A program made the position numbers and the translations under genes. The notes under the pieces are model-generated. The model did not search any database and was not told the DNA's origin. It was given only the letters and a program-made list of their open reading frames with translations. A stretch of DNA of 64,000 bases, taken from the NCBI RefSeq assembly GCF_052088025.1, contig NZ_JBQCYD010000009.1:3957-67956 (forward strand), read 5' to 3'. Below are positions 43,845-51,628 of this stretch, one piece after another (position 1 is the stretch's first letter; the number at the start of each line of letters is the position of its first letter). The stretch comes from Anaeromonas sp052088025 (GTDB taxonomy: Bacteria; Bacillota; Clostridia; Tissierellales; SIT17).

Positions 43845-44060
43845 TTAAACTTCTAATTCTTCTACTTGTGTTGTGATTATTCTAGCTCCAGATATTGTTT
43901 TTAAATCCCCTCCTGAAGTTTTGAATATATTTTTTTCAATCAAAGCATTCATTGCCTCTGTTATTTCAAGTTCTGTCAGATCTTCCCTTGGTTCATCCAC
44001 TGATATTCTACTAATTCTATCCATTTGATTTTTAAATATAAGCTCTAGTTTTTTACTCAT
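43845..44060 (-). CDS. DUF2922 family protein
   Basis: A 71-residue protein with the DUF2922 pattern: KLELIFKN, a central ISVDEPREDLTELEI, and a C-terminal GDLKTISGARIITTQ. Predicted mixed alpha/beta, cytoplasmic. Function unknown. A GGAGGTG site precedes its ATG. It follows the DUF1659 gene by 31 bases; the two proteins look like distant relatives of each other. Confidence 0.82.
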   Translation of the reverse strand: MSKKLELIFKNQMDRISRISVDEPREDLTELEITEAMNALIEKNIFKTSGGDLKTISGARIITTQVEELEV

Positions 44061-44091
44061 CTTTTCACCTCCATTTTAAATTTCTAATCAA

Positions 44092-44316
44092 CTATGCCAT
44101 TTCTATTTCTTTTTCATCAATTCTCTTTACAGCTACTAATGGTAATTGCTGTAAACCTGTAAATACTAGCATGCTGTCATAGATATTTTCATCACTTGAA
44201 TCAACTTTGACTTGAGATAGAGTTTTAGACTTTAAGATATCCTTACCATATTCATCCAAACCATTTTGAAGCTCTAATTTAACTTTTGATGAGTTTATTT
44301 TTGAATTTACTGCCAT
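44092..44316 (-). CDS. DUF1659 family protein
   Basis: About 74 residues: MAVNSKINSSKVKLELQNGL, then a DSSDENIYDSMLVFTGLQ segment and a short beta-rich end, as in DUF1659. Two adjacent ATGs lie 5 and 8 bases after AGGAGG; the second (44316) gives the usual family start. Function unknown. It follows the sigma-factor gene in the same transcript. Confidence 0.82.
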   Translation of the reverse strand: MAVNSKINSSKVKLELQNGLDEYGKDILKSKTLSQVKVDSSDENIYDSMLVFTGLQQLPLVAVKRIDEKEIEMA

Positions 44317-44371
44317 CATTATCACCTCCTTCTCCCTACACTTTAAATATAGAAGGAAGATCAAAAATGTA

Positions 44372-44929
44372 CTATATTAATTTTTTTAATTTTTCTATGG
44401 CATTTACTTTTGTGTTTATAATAGTCCTATAGGTAACTCCTAATCGCTTTGAAATATCGGATACACTTAACTCTTCTAGATAATAGAGTATTATAACTTC
44501 TTTTTGTCTTTTTGATAGTTTTTCTATTTTTTCTATCAATTGTTCATTTAATTCCTTTAATATATATTCATTTTCTAAATCCACATCTGCTTCTAATAAA
44601 TCAAGTAGACTTATGTCACCACTATCACCCATATTTTTATCAAGTGAACTAGTGTATTTTTTTGCCTTTAACCTATCTAAATAATGATATCTTAATATAG
44701 TCTTTAAATATCCAGAAAAATAAACATTTCTACCACTATCAAATTTATCTATTCCCTTTAATATAACTTCATAGCCTTCAGATATTAAATCATCTACTTC
44801 ATTTGCATCAAAATAATATTTCTTCATTTGTGAAAGTATGAGTGGCTTGTACTTTTCTAATATTATAGATTTTGCTTTCCTTTCTCCTGATTTTGCCCTT
44901 ACTAGTAATTCATCAATTTCCTTATACAT
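44372..44929 (-). CDS. Sigma-70 family RNA polymerase sigma factor
   Basis: A 185-residue sigma factor with region 2 (residues about 20-95: EKYKPLILSQMKKYYFDANE, then VDDLISEGYEVILKGI) and region 4 (about 130-185: LSKRQKEVIILYYLEELSVS, then a helix-turn-helix ending in NAIEKLKKL). No anti-sigma gene is obvious next to it. It heads the operon with DUF1659, DUF2922 and YvrJ genes and probably controls it or is controlled with it; the target promoters are unknown. Confidence 0.88.
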   Translation of the reverse strand: MYKEIDELLVRAKSGERKAKSIILEKYKPLILSQMKKYYFDANEVDDLISEGYEVILKGIDKFDSGRNVYFSGYLKTILRYHYLDRLKAKKYTSSLDKNMGDSGDISLLDLLEADVDLENEYILKELNEQLIEKIEKLSKRQKEVIILYYLEELSVSDISKRLGVTYRTIINTKVNAIEKLKKLI

Positions 44930-45037
44930 TTTCTACCTCTTATTGACCTGTGCACGAGTCCTTATTACCGGTTAAATAGATAATATATTCTTTTGATTAG
45001 CTTTACGAATCGTGACTTGATCAAAGTCTAGGCAAAT

Positions 45038-45080
45038 AAAAGAAGCCCACAAGAGAACTCATGTTCTCAAGCAGGCTTTT
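45038..45080 (-). terminator. Terminator of the 94-residue membrane protein gene
   Basis: Long nested hairpin AAAGCCTGCTTGAGAAC / GTTCTCTTGTGGGCTT with a T-rich minus-strand tail. The remainder of the gap to the sigma-factor gene contains only its probable promoter region. Confidence 0.75.
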
Positions 45081-45110
45081 AGGGGATTTCTATTTAAACT
45101 TACATGAATC

Positions 45111-45395
45111 TTAAATATTTCTTATATTTTCTATGACTATATCATAGTCATTTTCTAAGACTCTTATCATGTCTATAATTTCCTGATTTTCATGATCAAT
45201 AAAAAGTGTAATGGGGCTAAATTGATTTTTTATGTTTAAAAGTATAAATTCCAAATCTCTATCATCTTCTATAAGTAGTTTTATAGGGCGAGATTTTTTT
45301 GGTATATTAAAACCTATATAGACATTTTTCAAAAATTCTAATACCCCATATATAAAAAAGACATAAATAAAGACATATAATATATAAATAACCAT
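45111..45395 (-). CDS. Small protein with an N-terminal membrane anchor, unknown function
   Basis: A 94-residue protein: a hydrophobic aromatic-rich segment at residues 2-19 (VIYILYVFIYVFFIYGVL) anchors it, followed by a soluble domain with predicted alternating strands and helices (KLLIEDDRDLEFILLNIKN, then an ITLFIDHENQEI strand). An AGAGGTG site precedes the ATG. I recognise no family. It lies between metK and the sigma-factor operon and has its own terminator. Confidence 0.65.
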   Translation of the reverse strand: MVIYILYVFIYVFFIYGVLEFLKNVYIGFNIPKKSRPIKLLIEDDRDLEFILLNIKNQFSPITLFIDHENQEIIDMIRVLENDYDIVIENIRNI

Positions 45396-45461
45396 TTTCT
45401 CACCTCTACAATGATACTTGGTTTCTAATATATTATATGTCTTAGCTTTAATTTTGGTTAC

Positions 45462-46646
45462 TTATTTTAATTCTTTTTTTAATATTTCTACCTTATCTAG
45501 CTTTTCCCATGGTAAATCTATATCGGTCCTACCAAAATGACCATAGGCTGCAACTTCTTTATAGATTGGTCTTTGTAAATCCAAATCCCTTATAATAGCT
45601 GCAGGACGAAGATCAAAGTTCTTTCTTATTAACTTTTCTATTTTTTCTTCATCTATTTTTCCAGTGCCAAAAGTATCTACCATAATAGATACAGGCTCAG
45701 CTACTCCTATTGCATATGCAAGTTGTACTTCACATTTGTTTGCAAGTCCTGATGCTACGATATTTTTAGCTACATATCTTGCTGCATATGATGCTGATCT
45801 ATCTACCTTTGTAGGATCCTTTCCTGAAAATGCTCCACCACCATGGCGTGAATATCCTCCATAAGTATCTACTATTATCTTTCTACCAGTAAGACCAGTA
45901 TCTCCTTGAGGTCCCCCTATTACAAATCTACCTGTTGGATTGATATAGTATTTAGTTTCATTATCCAATAATTCTGCTGGTACTATTTCCCTTATTACAA
46001 ATTCCCTCAAATCTCTTTCAATAGTTTTCATGTCTATATCTGGATGATGTTGAGTTGAGATTACTATAGTATCAACCTTTACTGGCTTATCACCTAAGTA
46101 TTCTACAGTAACTTGCGTCTTTCCATCTGGACGAAGATAATCAAGTCTTCCACTTTTTCTAACTTCAGATAATCTTCTAGCTAGTTTATGTGCAAGTGAA
46201 ATAGGAAGTGGCATAAGTTCCTCTGTTTCATCACAAGCAAATCCAAACATAATACCTTGATCTCCTGCACCAGTATCTGGAAGGTCAGTATCATTTCCAC
46301 CTGTCCTCTTTTCTAAAGATTCATTTACACCCATAGCAATATCAGGTGATTGCTCATCAATAGCAGTAAGTACAGAACATGTTTCAGCATCAAAGCCGTA
46401 TTTTGCACGAGTATATCCTATTTCTTCAATTGTCTTTCTGACTACCTTTGGAATATCTACATAAGTAGTTGTAGTTATTTCACCAGCCACAAGTACAAGC
46501 CCAGTAGTAACAGTAGTTTCACATGCAACTCTTGCATGTGGATCATCTTTTAATATTTCATCTAATATTGAATCAGATATTTGGTCACACATTTTATCAG
46601 GATGTCCTTCAGTAACGGACTCTGATGTAAATAGCCATTTTCTCAT
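45462..46646 (-). CDS. metK: S-adenosylmethionine synthetase
   Basis: A 394-residue MetK making SAM from methionine and ATP. Visible motifs are SESVTEGHPDKMCDQISD at the N-terminus, the P-loop-like GAGDQGIMFG, and GGAFSGKDPTKVDRSA. Length is typical. The ATG follows GGAGGAG. Upstream, an IS200/IS605 element separates the gene from a SAM-I riboswitch on the same strand that very likely was its own leader. Confidence 0.98.
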   Translation of the reverse strand: MRKWLFTSESVTEGHPDKMCDQISDSILDEILKDDPHARVACETTVTTGLVLVAGEITTTTYVDIPKVVRKTIEEIGYTRAKYGFDAETCSVLTAIDEQSPDIAMGVNESLEKRTGGNDTDLPDTGAGDQGIMFGFACDETEELMPLPISLAHKLARRLSEVRKSGRLDYLRPDGKTQVTVEYLGDKPVKVDTIVISTQHHPDIDMKTIERDLREFVIREIVPAELLDNETKYYINPTGRFVIGGPQGDTGLTGRKIIVDTYGGYSRHGGGAFSGKDPTKVDRSASYAARYVAKNIVASGLANKCEVQLAYAIGVAEPVSIMVDTFGTGKIDEEKIEKLIRKNFDLRPAAIIRDLDLQRPIYKEVAAYGHFGRTDIDLPWEKLDKVEILKKELK

Positions 46647-46674
46647 TTTTTTCTCCTCCTATTAAAAAAACCTC

Positions 46675-46865
46675 TTGAACCACCCCTGAATGAATTCAGA
46701 GGATTCTGTTAGAAACCTCAAAATCATTACTTAAGCTTGCTGTTTCACCGACTTCTGCCTAATAATTAGGTCTTACATAGTCTCCTTAAGAGATTGAGCT
46801 AATGGAACTCTTCTCTGACAGCCTTTTACATCCCCAGTCCGGGAGGGATGTGTTACATATCCAAA
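46675..46865 (-). ncRNA. Probable omega (re)RNA at the right end of the IS element
   Basis: The 190 bases after the tnpB stop are structured (hairpins ACATCCC/GGGGATGT, CCTAATTATTAGG, and CCTCTGAAT/ATTCAGGGG at the end) and conserved-looking, as in the guide RNA scaffolds that TnpB uses. The scaffold would end at TTCAA and take its guide from the metK leader beyond it. Confidence 0.65.
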
Positions 46866-48077
46866 TTAAGCTGTAAGTAACCTAATTCCTTCTTCTAATA
46901 TATTTATTGCAGCATTCTCATCCCTATCTAATTCTGTCTTACAGTTAGGACAAATCCATTTCCTATCTGACAAAGTAAGCATGGTATTTTTCTTTTTACA
47001 ACAAGAGCAAGTCTTGCTTGAAGGATAGAACCTATCTATTAATATAACTGTTTTATTATGCCATCTTGCCTTATACTTTAGAAACGTCTTAAAATAACCC
47101 CAGCCCACATCATTAATTTGTTTGGATAATTTCTTGTTTTTAAACATTCCACATACATTTAAGTCTTCTAAAACAATAACTTGGTTTTCGTTTATTATCT
47201 TAGTCGATAACTTATGTAAGAAGTCTTTTCTACAATTTGCTATCTTTCTATGCATCTTTGATATTTTAATTAATGTTTCATTATAGCTCTTCGAGCTTTT
47301 TTGTTGTCGCGCTAATTTCTTATTTAGTTTTCTTAGTTTATTTTGAGCTTTAATATAGATTCTAGGATTTTCTATTTTTATTCCTTCACTAGATATTGCA
47401 AAGTGTTTTATACCTAGATCGAAAGCTTTTATTTTATTATTTTCTATTAGGTTTTCTATTTCTTCTTTAGTATACTTTTCTTTAGACTTTAATTCTTTTT
47501 CTAATTTTATTTCTGTAATTATTGATACATAATAAGTCTCATCATTGTATTTAGTTATTGTAGCTCTTTTTATATCTCCTTTAATATCTTCTCTACTATT
47601 TCTATTAAACTTCACTTTTCCTAACTTGGGTAACTGAATTCTACTAGTCACAAAATCCACTTTTATATTTCCGTTTGTAATATTTGTAGTGTATGAGTGT
47701 TTCTCATTTCTCTTAGACTTAAACTTAGGATAACCCCAGTTTTTATTTCCTTTTTTAATTTCTCTAAAAAAGTTGGTATAAGCATTATTTAAATCTATTA
47801 AAGCATTGGTTAGAGCAAACTTATCTACTTCTTTTAAAAAATAATATTCTTTTTCTTTCTTTAACTTGTTACAGTCATTATTACAATCAGTAAGAGACAT
47901 GCTAACTCTAGTATATTTGTATATATTTTTTCTCTCGTTTAAAAAGTAATTATACACAAATCTAACACAGCCAAAAGTTTTATTTATTTGTATTTTTTGT
48001 GTTTCATTAGGATGAATTTTAAATCTATAAGCTTTATTTAATATTTTAGATTTATTCTCATCTTTCTTTCTAAACAT
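46866..48077 (-). CDS. tnpB: RNA-guided endonuclease TnpB
   Basis: A 403-residue TnpB. RuvC motifs are complete: Asp220 in AFDLGIKHFA, Glu304 in VLEDLN, and Asp384/Asp386 in LDRDENAAINI; a zinc finger is formed by Cys357/360 and Cys376/379. N-terminal helix-turn-helix-like domain with the usual KAYRFKIHPNETQ start. TnpB cuts DNA matching the guide carried by the omega RNA next to the transposon-end motif and helps keep the element in place. It starts one base after the tnpA stop. Confidence 0.96.
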   Translation of the reverse strand: MFRKKDENKSKILNKAYRFKIHPNETQKIQINKTFGCVRFVYNYFLNERKNIYKYTRVSMSLTDCNNDCNKLKKEKEYYFLKEVDKFALTNALIDLNNAYTNFFREIKKGNKNWGYPKFKSKRNEKHSYTTNITNGNIKVDFVTSRIQLPKLGKVKFNRNSREDIKGDIKRATITKYNDETYYVSIITEIKLEKELKSKEKYTKEEIENLIENNKIKAFDLGIKHFAISSEGIKIENPRIYIKAQNKLRKLNKKLARQQKSSKSYNETLIKISKMHRKIANCRKDFLHKLSTKIINENQVIVLEDLNVCGMFKNKKLSKQINDVGWGYFKTFLKYKARWHNKTVILIDRFYPSSKTCSCCKKKNTMLTLSDRKWICPNCKTELDRDENAAINILEEGIRLLTA

Positions 48078-48078
48078 A

Positions 48079-48480
48079 TTATCCCTTCTTTTTCTGAGAT
48101 TCTATATATTTTTTAACCGTTTCTTCTGATATATTACCTACAGTTCCTACATAATATGATGGATTCCACATATGTCCTCCATATAACTCCTTTTTTATTT
48201 CAGGGAACTTTTTAAATAACCATCTAGCAGATACTCCTTTAAGTGCTTTTACCATATCGGGTATTGCATTATTCGGTGTTGCTTCTATAAATAAATGAAC
48301 ATGATCTTTGTCTGTTTCCATTTTTATAATGTCAAAATTATTATCTTTTGATATATTATAAAGAACTTCTTTTAAATATAAATCAATTTGTCCTTCTAGT
48401 ATCTCTTTTCTATATTTAGTACACCAAATTAAATGATAGCCTATCTGGTATACACTATTACGATTTGTTTTAAGTTGCAT
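48079..48480 (-). CDS. tnpA: IS200/IS605 family transposase TnpA (Y1 HUH)
   Basis: A 133-residue single-strand transposase. HUH motif His60-Val-His62 in DHVHLFIE and catalytic Tyr125 in TVKKYIESQ; a metal-bound cut at the left and right ends moves the element as a single-stranded circle. Full length for the family. The ATG follows AGGTGG. Confidence 0.96.
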   Translation of the reverse strand: MQLKTNRNSVYQIGYHLIWCTKYRKEILEGQIDLYLKEVLYNISKDNNFDIIKMETDKDHVHLFIEATPNNAIPDMVKALKGVSARWLFKKFPEIKKELYGGHMWNPSYYVGTVGNISEETVKKYIESQKKKG

Positions 48481-48551
48481 CAGGTAACCACCTTATTTAT
48501 TCTTATACATATATTATATCATATTTTATGAGATAATAGTAAAAGTTTTTA

Positions 48552-48606
48552 TAAAAAACAAAAAAATTGCTCTAACTCCTGTTTGAAAACAGAAGAATGC
48601 GAGCAA
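48552..48606 (-). terminator. Expression-platform terminator of the SAM-I riboswitch
   Basis: Hairpin TTGCTCGCAT...CTGTTT / AAACAG...GTTAGAGCAA followed by a run of T on the minus strand, 46 bases after the aptamer. Confidence 0.85.
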
Positions 48607-48651
48607 TGTTTAATCTTCAAAAAGAAGAGGCATATATTTGCTATATGTTTT

Positions 48652-48746
48652 CCTCATCTTCCAAAGTCTAAACTTTGTAGGAATTAGCACCGTTTTATCG
48701 GTTGCCGGGTTTCATAGGGCCTCTCCCTCCACCACTCTTGATAAGG
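48652..48746 (-). promoter_or_regulatory. SAM-I (S-box) riboswitch aptamer
   Basis: Minus strand carries the S-box core: CTTATCAAGAG, GGTGGAGGGA, CCCTATGAAACCCGGCAACC, GGTGCTAATTCC, and a closing stem partner GATGAGG. With SAM bound it favours the downstream terminator. The only methionine gene downstream is metK, 2 kb away across the IS element. Confidence 0.95.
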
Positions 48747-48808
48747 TATCAAGAATTATTCAGTTGATACATAAATATTAACATAAGAATAATTATTAGT
48801 CAATAACT

Positions 48809-49282
48809 TTACTCAAGTACCATTACTCCCACTGAACTTAATAAATACATTATAAATCCTGCTGTAACTACTCCTGCTACTATTGTGGGAAAGGCAAATT
48901 TAAATCTCATATTAAAAAGTGTTGCAGCAAGAGATCCAGTATAAGCTCCCGTTGTAGGAAGAGGTATTGCTACCAGTAAATATAAGCCTAATAAGGTATA
49001 TTTCTTCATTTTCTTACTTCTTCTAAGGGTTCTATTTTCTAACCAATTTATCATTTTATCAAACTTTTTAAACTTCCTTAGAAAGGTAAATATTGGTCTA
49101 AGTAATAATAATAAAAATGGCACTGGTAAGATATTTCCAAATATTGATAATATAGTGCTTTGGATGGGAGTAAAACCCAGACTAATTCCAAGAGGTATAG
49201 CTCCCCTCAGTTCAAATATAGGAGTAGCTCCTACTATTACAACTGCTAATTCGCTTTTAAGTAATTCAATAAATTCCAACAT
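48809..49282 (-). CDS. COG2426-type small multidrug export / membrane protein
   Basis: About 157 residues, four to five membrane spans; the N-terminal ATPIFELRGAIPLGISLGF and the central VAIPLPTTGAYTGSLAATLF are hallmarks of the COG2426 family, named putative small multidrug exporters, with unproven function. The ATG at 49282 comes 6 bases after AAGGAG; the longer frame begins before that site. Upstream of the riboswitch region but probably a separate unit. Confidence 0.85.
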   Translation of the reverse strand: MLEFIELLKSELAVVIVGATPIFELRGAIPLGISLGFTPIQSTILSIFGNILPVPFLLLLLRPIFTFLRKFKKFDKMINWLENRTLRRSKKMKKYTLLGLYLLVAIPLPTTGAYTGSLAATLFNMRFKFAFPTIVAGVVTAGFIMYLLSSVGVMVLE

Positions 49283-49433
49283 AATATTCTCCTTCAAACT
49301 TTAATCTCTATTATTATACATTATATATATGTTGTTTTAAAGTATTTTAATGATATATTAAGAAAATCTTAAGAATATAGAGCAAATTATATCTTTTTCA
49401 GTCCAAATAAGCTTTTTTCAAGTTTTTTAAGCC

Positions 49434-49462
49434 TTTTCAAATTGATAAAAATTTACTATAAT
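49434..49462 (+). promoter_or_regulatory. Promoter of tRNA-Pro
   Basis: TTTTCA (49434-49439), 17 bases, TATAAT (49457-49462), 19 bases before the tRNA 5' end. Confidence 0.65.
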
Positions 49463-49480
49463 AAGGTAGTAGTCAGTTAG

Positions 49481-49557
49481 CGGGGTGTAGCGCAGTTTGG
49501 TAGCGCATCTGGTTTGGGACCAGAGGGCCGCGGGTTCAAATCCTGCCACCCCGACCA
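49481..49557 (+). tRNA. tRNA-Pro (anticodon TGG)
   Basis: A full cloverleaf: acceptor stem CGGGGTG pairing with CACCCCG, D arm with GCGCAGTTTGGTAGCGC, anticodon loop TTTGGGA (anticodon TGG at 49515-49517), T arm GGGTTCAAATCC, and encoded CCA at the 3' end (49555-49557). Confidence 0.97.
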
Positions 49558-49561
49558 TAGG

Positions 49562-49591
49562 AAAAGGATAAATCATATGATTTATCCTTTT
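49562..49591. terminator. Terminator after tRNA-Pro
   Basis: Perfect palindrome AAAAGGATAAATCAT / ATGATTTATCCTTTT followed by a T run on the plus strand; it also lies at the end of the convergent Spo0E-like gene. Confidence 0.85.
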
Positions 49592-49777
49592 TTATTTTTC
49601 TTGTTTTTTATTTTCATTATGATATAAGCTTATTAGCTCGTCCAAATCTTGACTTAATTTCAAAATTATTTCTCTATTTTGGTTATTAAGTATGGCCTTG
49701 TGAAGTTTCTTTCTTAACATTTCTATTTCCTCATTTAACCAATTCTTGTTCTTTTTACTACTAAGTGATAAAGCCAT
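49592..49777 (-). CDS. Spo0E-like aspartyl-phosphate phosphatase
   Basis: A 61-residue helical protein. The motif LSQDLDELISLY (residues 41-52) is the Spo0E family signature SQxLDxLI. Such proteins dephosphorylate Spo0A-P and so restrain sporulation, which supports a spore-forming host. The rest is a predicted two-helix hairpin with an N-terminal amphipathic helix (residues 14-30). Confidence 0.85.
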   Translation of the reverse strand: MALSLSSKKNKNWLNEEIEMLRKKLHKAILNNQNREIILKLSQDLDELISLYHNENKKQEK

Positions 49778-49975
49778 ATAAGCCCCCCTTTAGATTTTCA
49801 TTGTATAAATATATTTATACCATCCCATTTTTCTCTATTTTATTGATACCCATTTTTATAGATTTAAACTATGCTTATTATTACAACTCGGTTACAATTT
49901 ATCCCTCAATTTATATTTAAAGTATATATTCCTTTATTAAGGAAATAATTATATATAGATTGGAGGAATGTATTT

Positions 49976-50629
49976 ATGAAAATAAAAAGAACTTTTTATA
50001 TCTTTATCATATTATTTCTTACATTTATTTCTGTTTATTTGATTATCTATGATAAAAAAGAATTAGCTAAAAATAATAATATTTATTACAAACAAATACA
50101 CACAATAAAATTACCAGAAGAACTTAAGGAAGTTAAACCAGAAGAAATAAATGAAAAAAATAATGACCATACAAAAGAAATAAGAACAGTTGAAGAAAAT
50201 AAAAAACAAAACTCAACCATTAAATCAGAAGTTTTTTCTAATCAAATCATGGCAAAAAAACATGCAATATTATCTAACATAGAAATTAATACTAATTATG
50301 ATGAAGACACTCAAAGGTTTCTCATATATGAATTAAATGAAGGCATAAAAAGAGCAAAATTAGATCAATTTGAAAAAAGACTATCTAGTAATAATATAAA
50401 GGATTTAAATATAGATCAAGTAAAATCAAATTTATCTAAAGAAGATAAGGCAAAACTTAGTAAAATAATAGACAAATTGGGAACTCTAAATGGATTAAAA
50501 TTAATAAAAATATTAGATAATGGAATAACTTCTGATGAGCAAAAGGAAATCCATGATTTACTTAAAGATAAATTAAAAGAAGAAGAGATAATATCTTTAA
50601 ATGATATATTAGGTGATTTCACAAAATAA
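49976..50629 (+). CDS. Membrane-anchored coiled protein, unknown function
   Basis: A 217-residue protein. Residues 5-25 form a membrane anchor; a polar Lys/Glu-rich stalk (about 30-85) is followed by a helical C-terminal domain (about 90-215) with several predicted helices (QRFLIYELNEGIKRAKLDQF and KLSKIIDKLGTLNGLKLIKI). No Cys for lipidation. No family recognised. The ATG follows GGAGGAATG. The gene runs against the minus-strand majority and has no obvious partner. Confidence 0.7.
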   Translation: MKIKRTFYIFIILFLTFISVYLIIYDKKELAKNNNIYYKQIHTIKLPEELKEVKPEEINEKNNDHTKEIRTVEENKKQNSTIKSEVFSNQIMAKKHAILSNIEINTNYDEDTQRFLIYELNEGIKRAKLDQFEKRLSSNNIKDLNIDQVKSNLSKEDKAKLSKIIDKLGTLNGLKLIKILDNGITSDEQKEIHDLLKDKLKEEEIISLNDILGDFTK

Positions 50630-50630
50630 G

Positions 50631-50647
50631 AGGGACTAATAGTCCCT
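50631..50647. terminator. Weak stem-loop between convergent genes
   Basis: Palindrome AGGGACTAATAGTCCCT between the stops at 50629 and 50647, without a long T run. Confidence 0.45.
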
Positions 50648-51399
50648 TAATAATATGCTTTTTCTTCTATTAAAACTTCTTTTATATTCTTTATTTTACT
50701 AAGTATTTCTCTATTTTTATTTGTATTTCTAGTTTTAATTATTATAGGTATTTCATGTATTTTATCATACATATTGTTTAAAGTATCTTGAAGCACAAGA
50801 TAATCTATATCAAATGTAATATTTATGAGTTCTATATAATCAATTATATTTTTAAATTCTTCATTAAATTTTAATTTTTTTCTACATGTGAATTTGTAAA
50901 ATTTATTAATATCAAGTGATAATCTTACTGTTTTAGAATCAATCATTTCTTTTATTGCTTTTTCATCTTCAAATAAACTATAATCTTCTATGTGAATAAG
51001 TATAGGTGTCTGATATTTGATTGAAAGATTATCTAAATCAACTATGGTTTTATCTAAAAGTGATAAATCAATATCATTTGATAGATTAGGTTTTAGATTT
51101 ACTACTAGATGTTCAGTTGGAAAAGATTTAGACATCTTTAAATTTAATTCTAATATTTCCATAGTAGCATCTCTTAGCCTTTTCTCATTACTTAAGAAAA
51201 AAACCATATTAGGATTATTTTGATTAAATACAGGGAATAAACAGCTTATTTTCAGAGACCTTTCCTTACACATCTTTAAAAGAGAAGTTATATCTTTAGC
51301 ACCAGAAAATTTATTTGAAATTTGTATCCAGCTTATATTATTTTGTATAGCAAAGTTTAAGTCCATTTCATCTACAGATATTCCCAGATGTTTATTCAT
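50647..51399 (-). CDS. Divergent TIM-barrel (sugar phosphate isomerase/epimerase-like) protein
   Basis: A 250-residue protein with alternating strand-helix pattern of a TIM barrel: N-terminal HLGISVDEMDLNFAIQNNIS, central LVVNLKPN and ILIHIEDYSLF strands, C-terminal IIIKTRNTNKNREILSK. This resembles AP-endonuclease/xylose-isomerase-like sugar phosphate isomerases, but the usual metal-binding Glu/His set is only partly visible (HIED), so activity is uncertain. The ATG at 51399 follows GAGGAG by 8 bases; an upstream GTG overlaps that site. Confidence 0.55.
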   Translation of the reverse strand: MNKHLGISVDEMDLNFAIQNNISWIQISNKFSGAKDITSLLKMCKERSLKISCLFPVFNQNNPNMVFFLSNEKRLRDATMEILELNLKMSKSFPTEHLVVNLKPNLSNDIDLSLLDKTIVDLDNLSIKYQTPILIHIEDYSLFEDEKAIKEMIDSKTVRLSLDINKFYKFTCRKKLKFNEEFKNIIDYIELINITFDIDYLVLQDTLNNMYDKIHEIPIIIKTRNTNKNREILSKIKNIKEVLIEEKAYY

Positions 51400-51628
51400 A
51401 AATTTCACTCCTCTTGCATCACACTATATATTATGCCTTTGTTTGCAATTTTGCTAAAATATATTTAATTTATATTATATACCCTTTTAATAGATATTGT
51501 ATACAGTATTTACAAGATTATATATATTTTCATTTTACAAATTTCGACTTTTTAATGTTTTTTATCTGGTTTTATGGTATTATTATTTTATCCAGCAATA
51601 ATCATTCTATTCTATATGGGGGCAAAAT

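Larger units (their letters stand above)
46675..48538 (-). mobile_element. IS200/IS605 family element (IS605-type, tnpA and tnpB)
   Basis: About 1.86 kb containing adjacent tnpA and tnpB in the same direction. The proposed left end follows a TTAC at 48539-48542, as in IS608-type elements, with a subterminal hairpin TCATA-AAA-TATGA shortly inside. The proposed right end is GGTTCAA at 46675, just after a hairpin CCTCTGAAT/ATTCAGGGG. No terminal inverted repeats or target duplication, as expected for this family. Both proteins look intact. The ends are inferred by analogy; an empty-site comparison would fix them. Confidence 0.8.
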
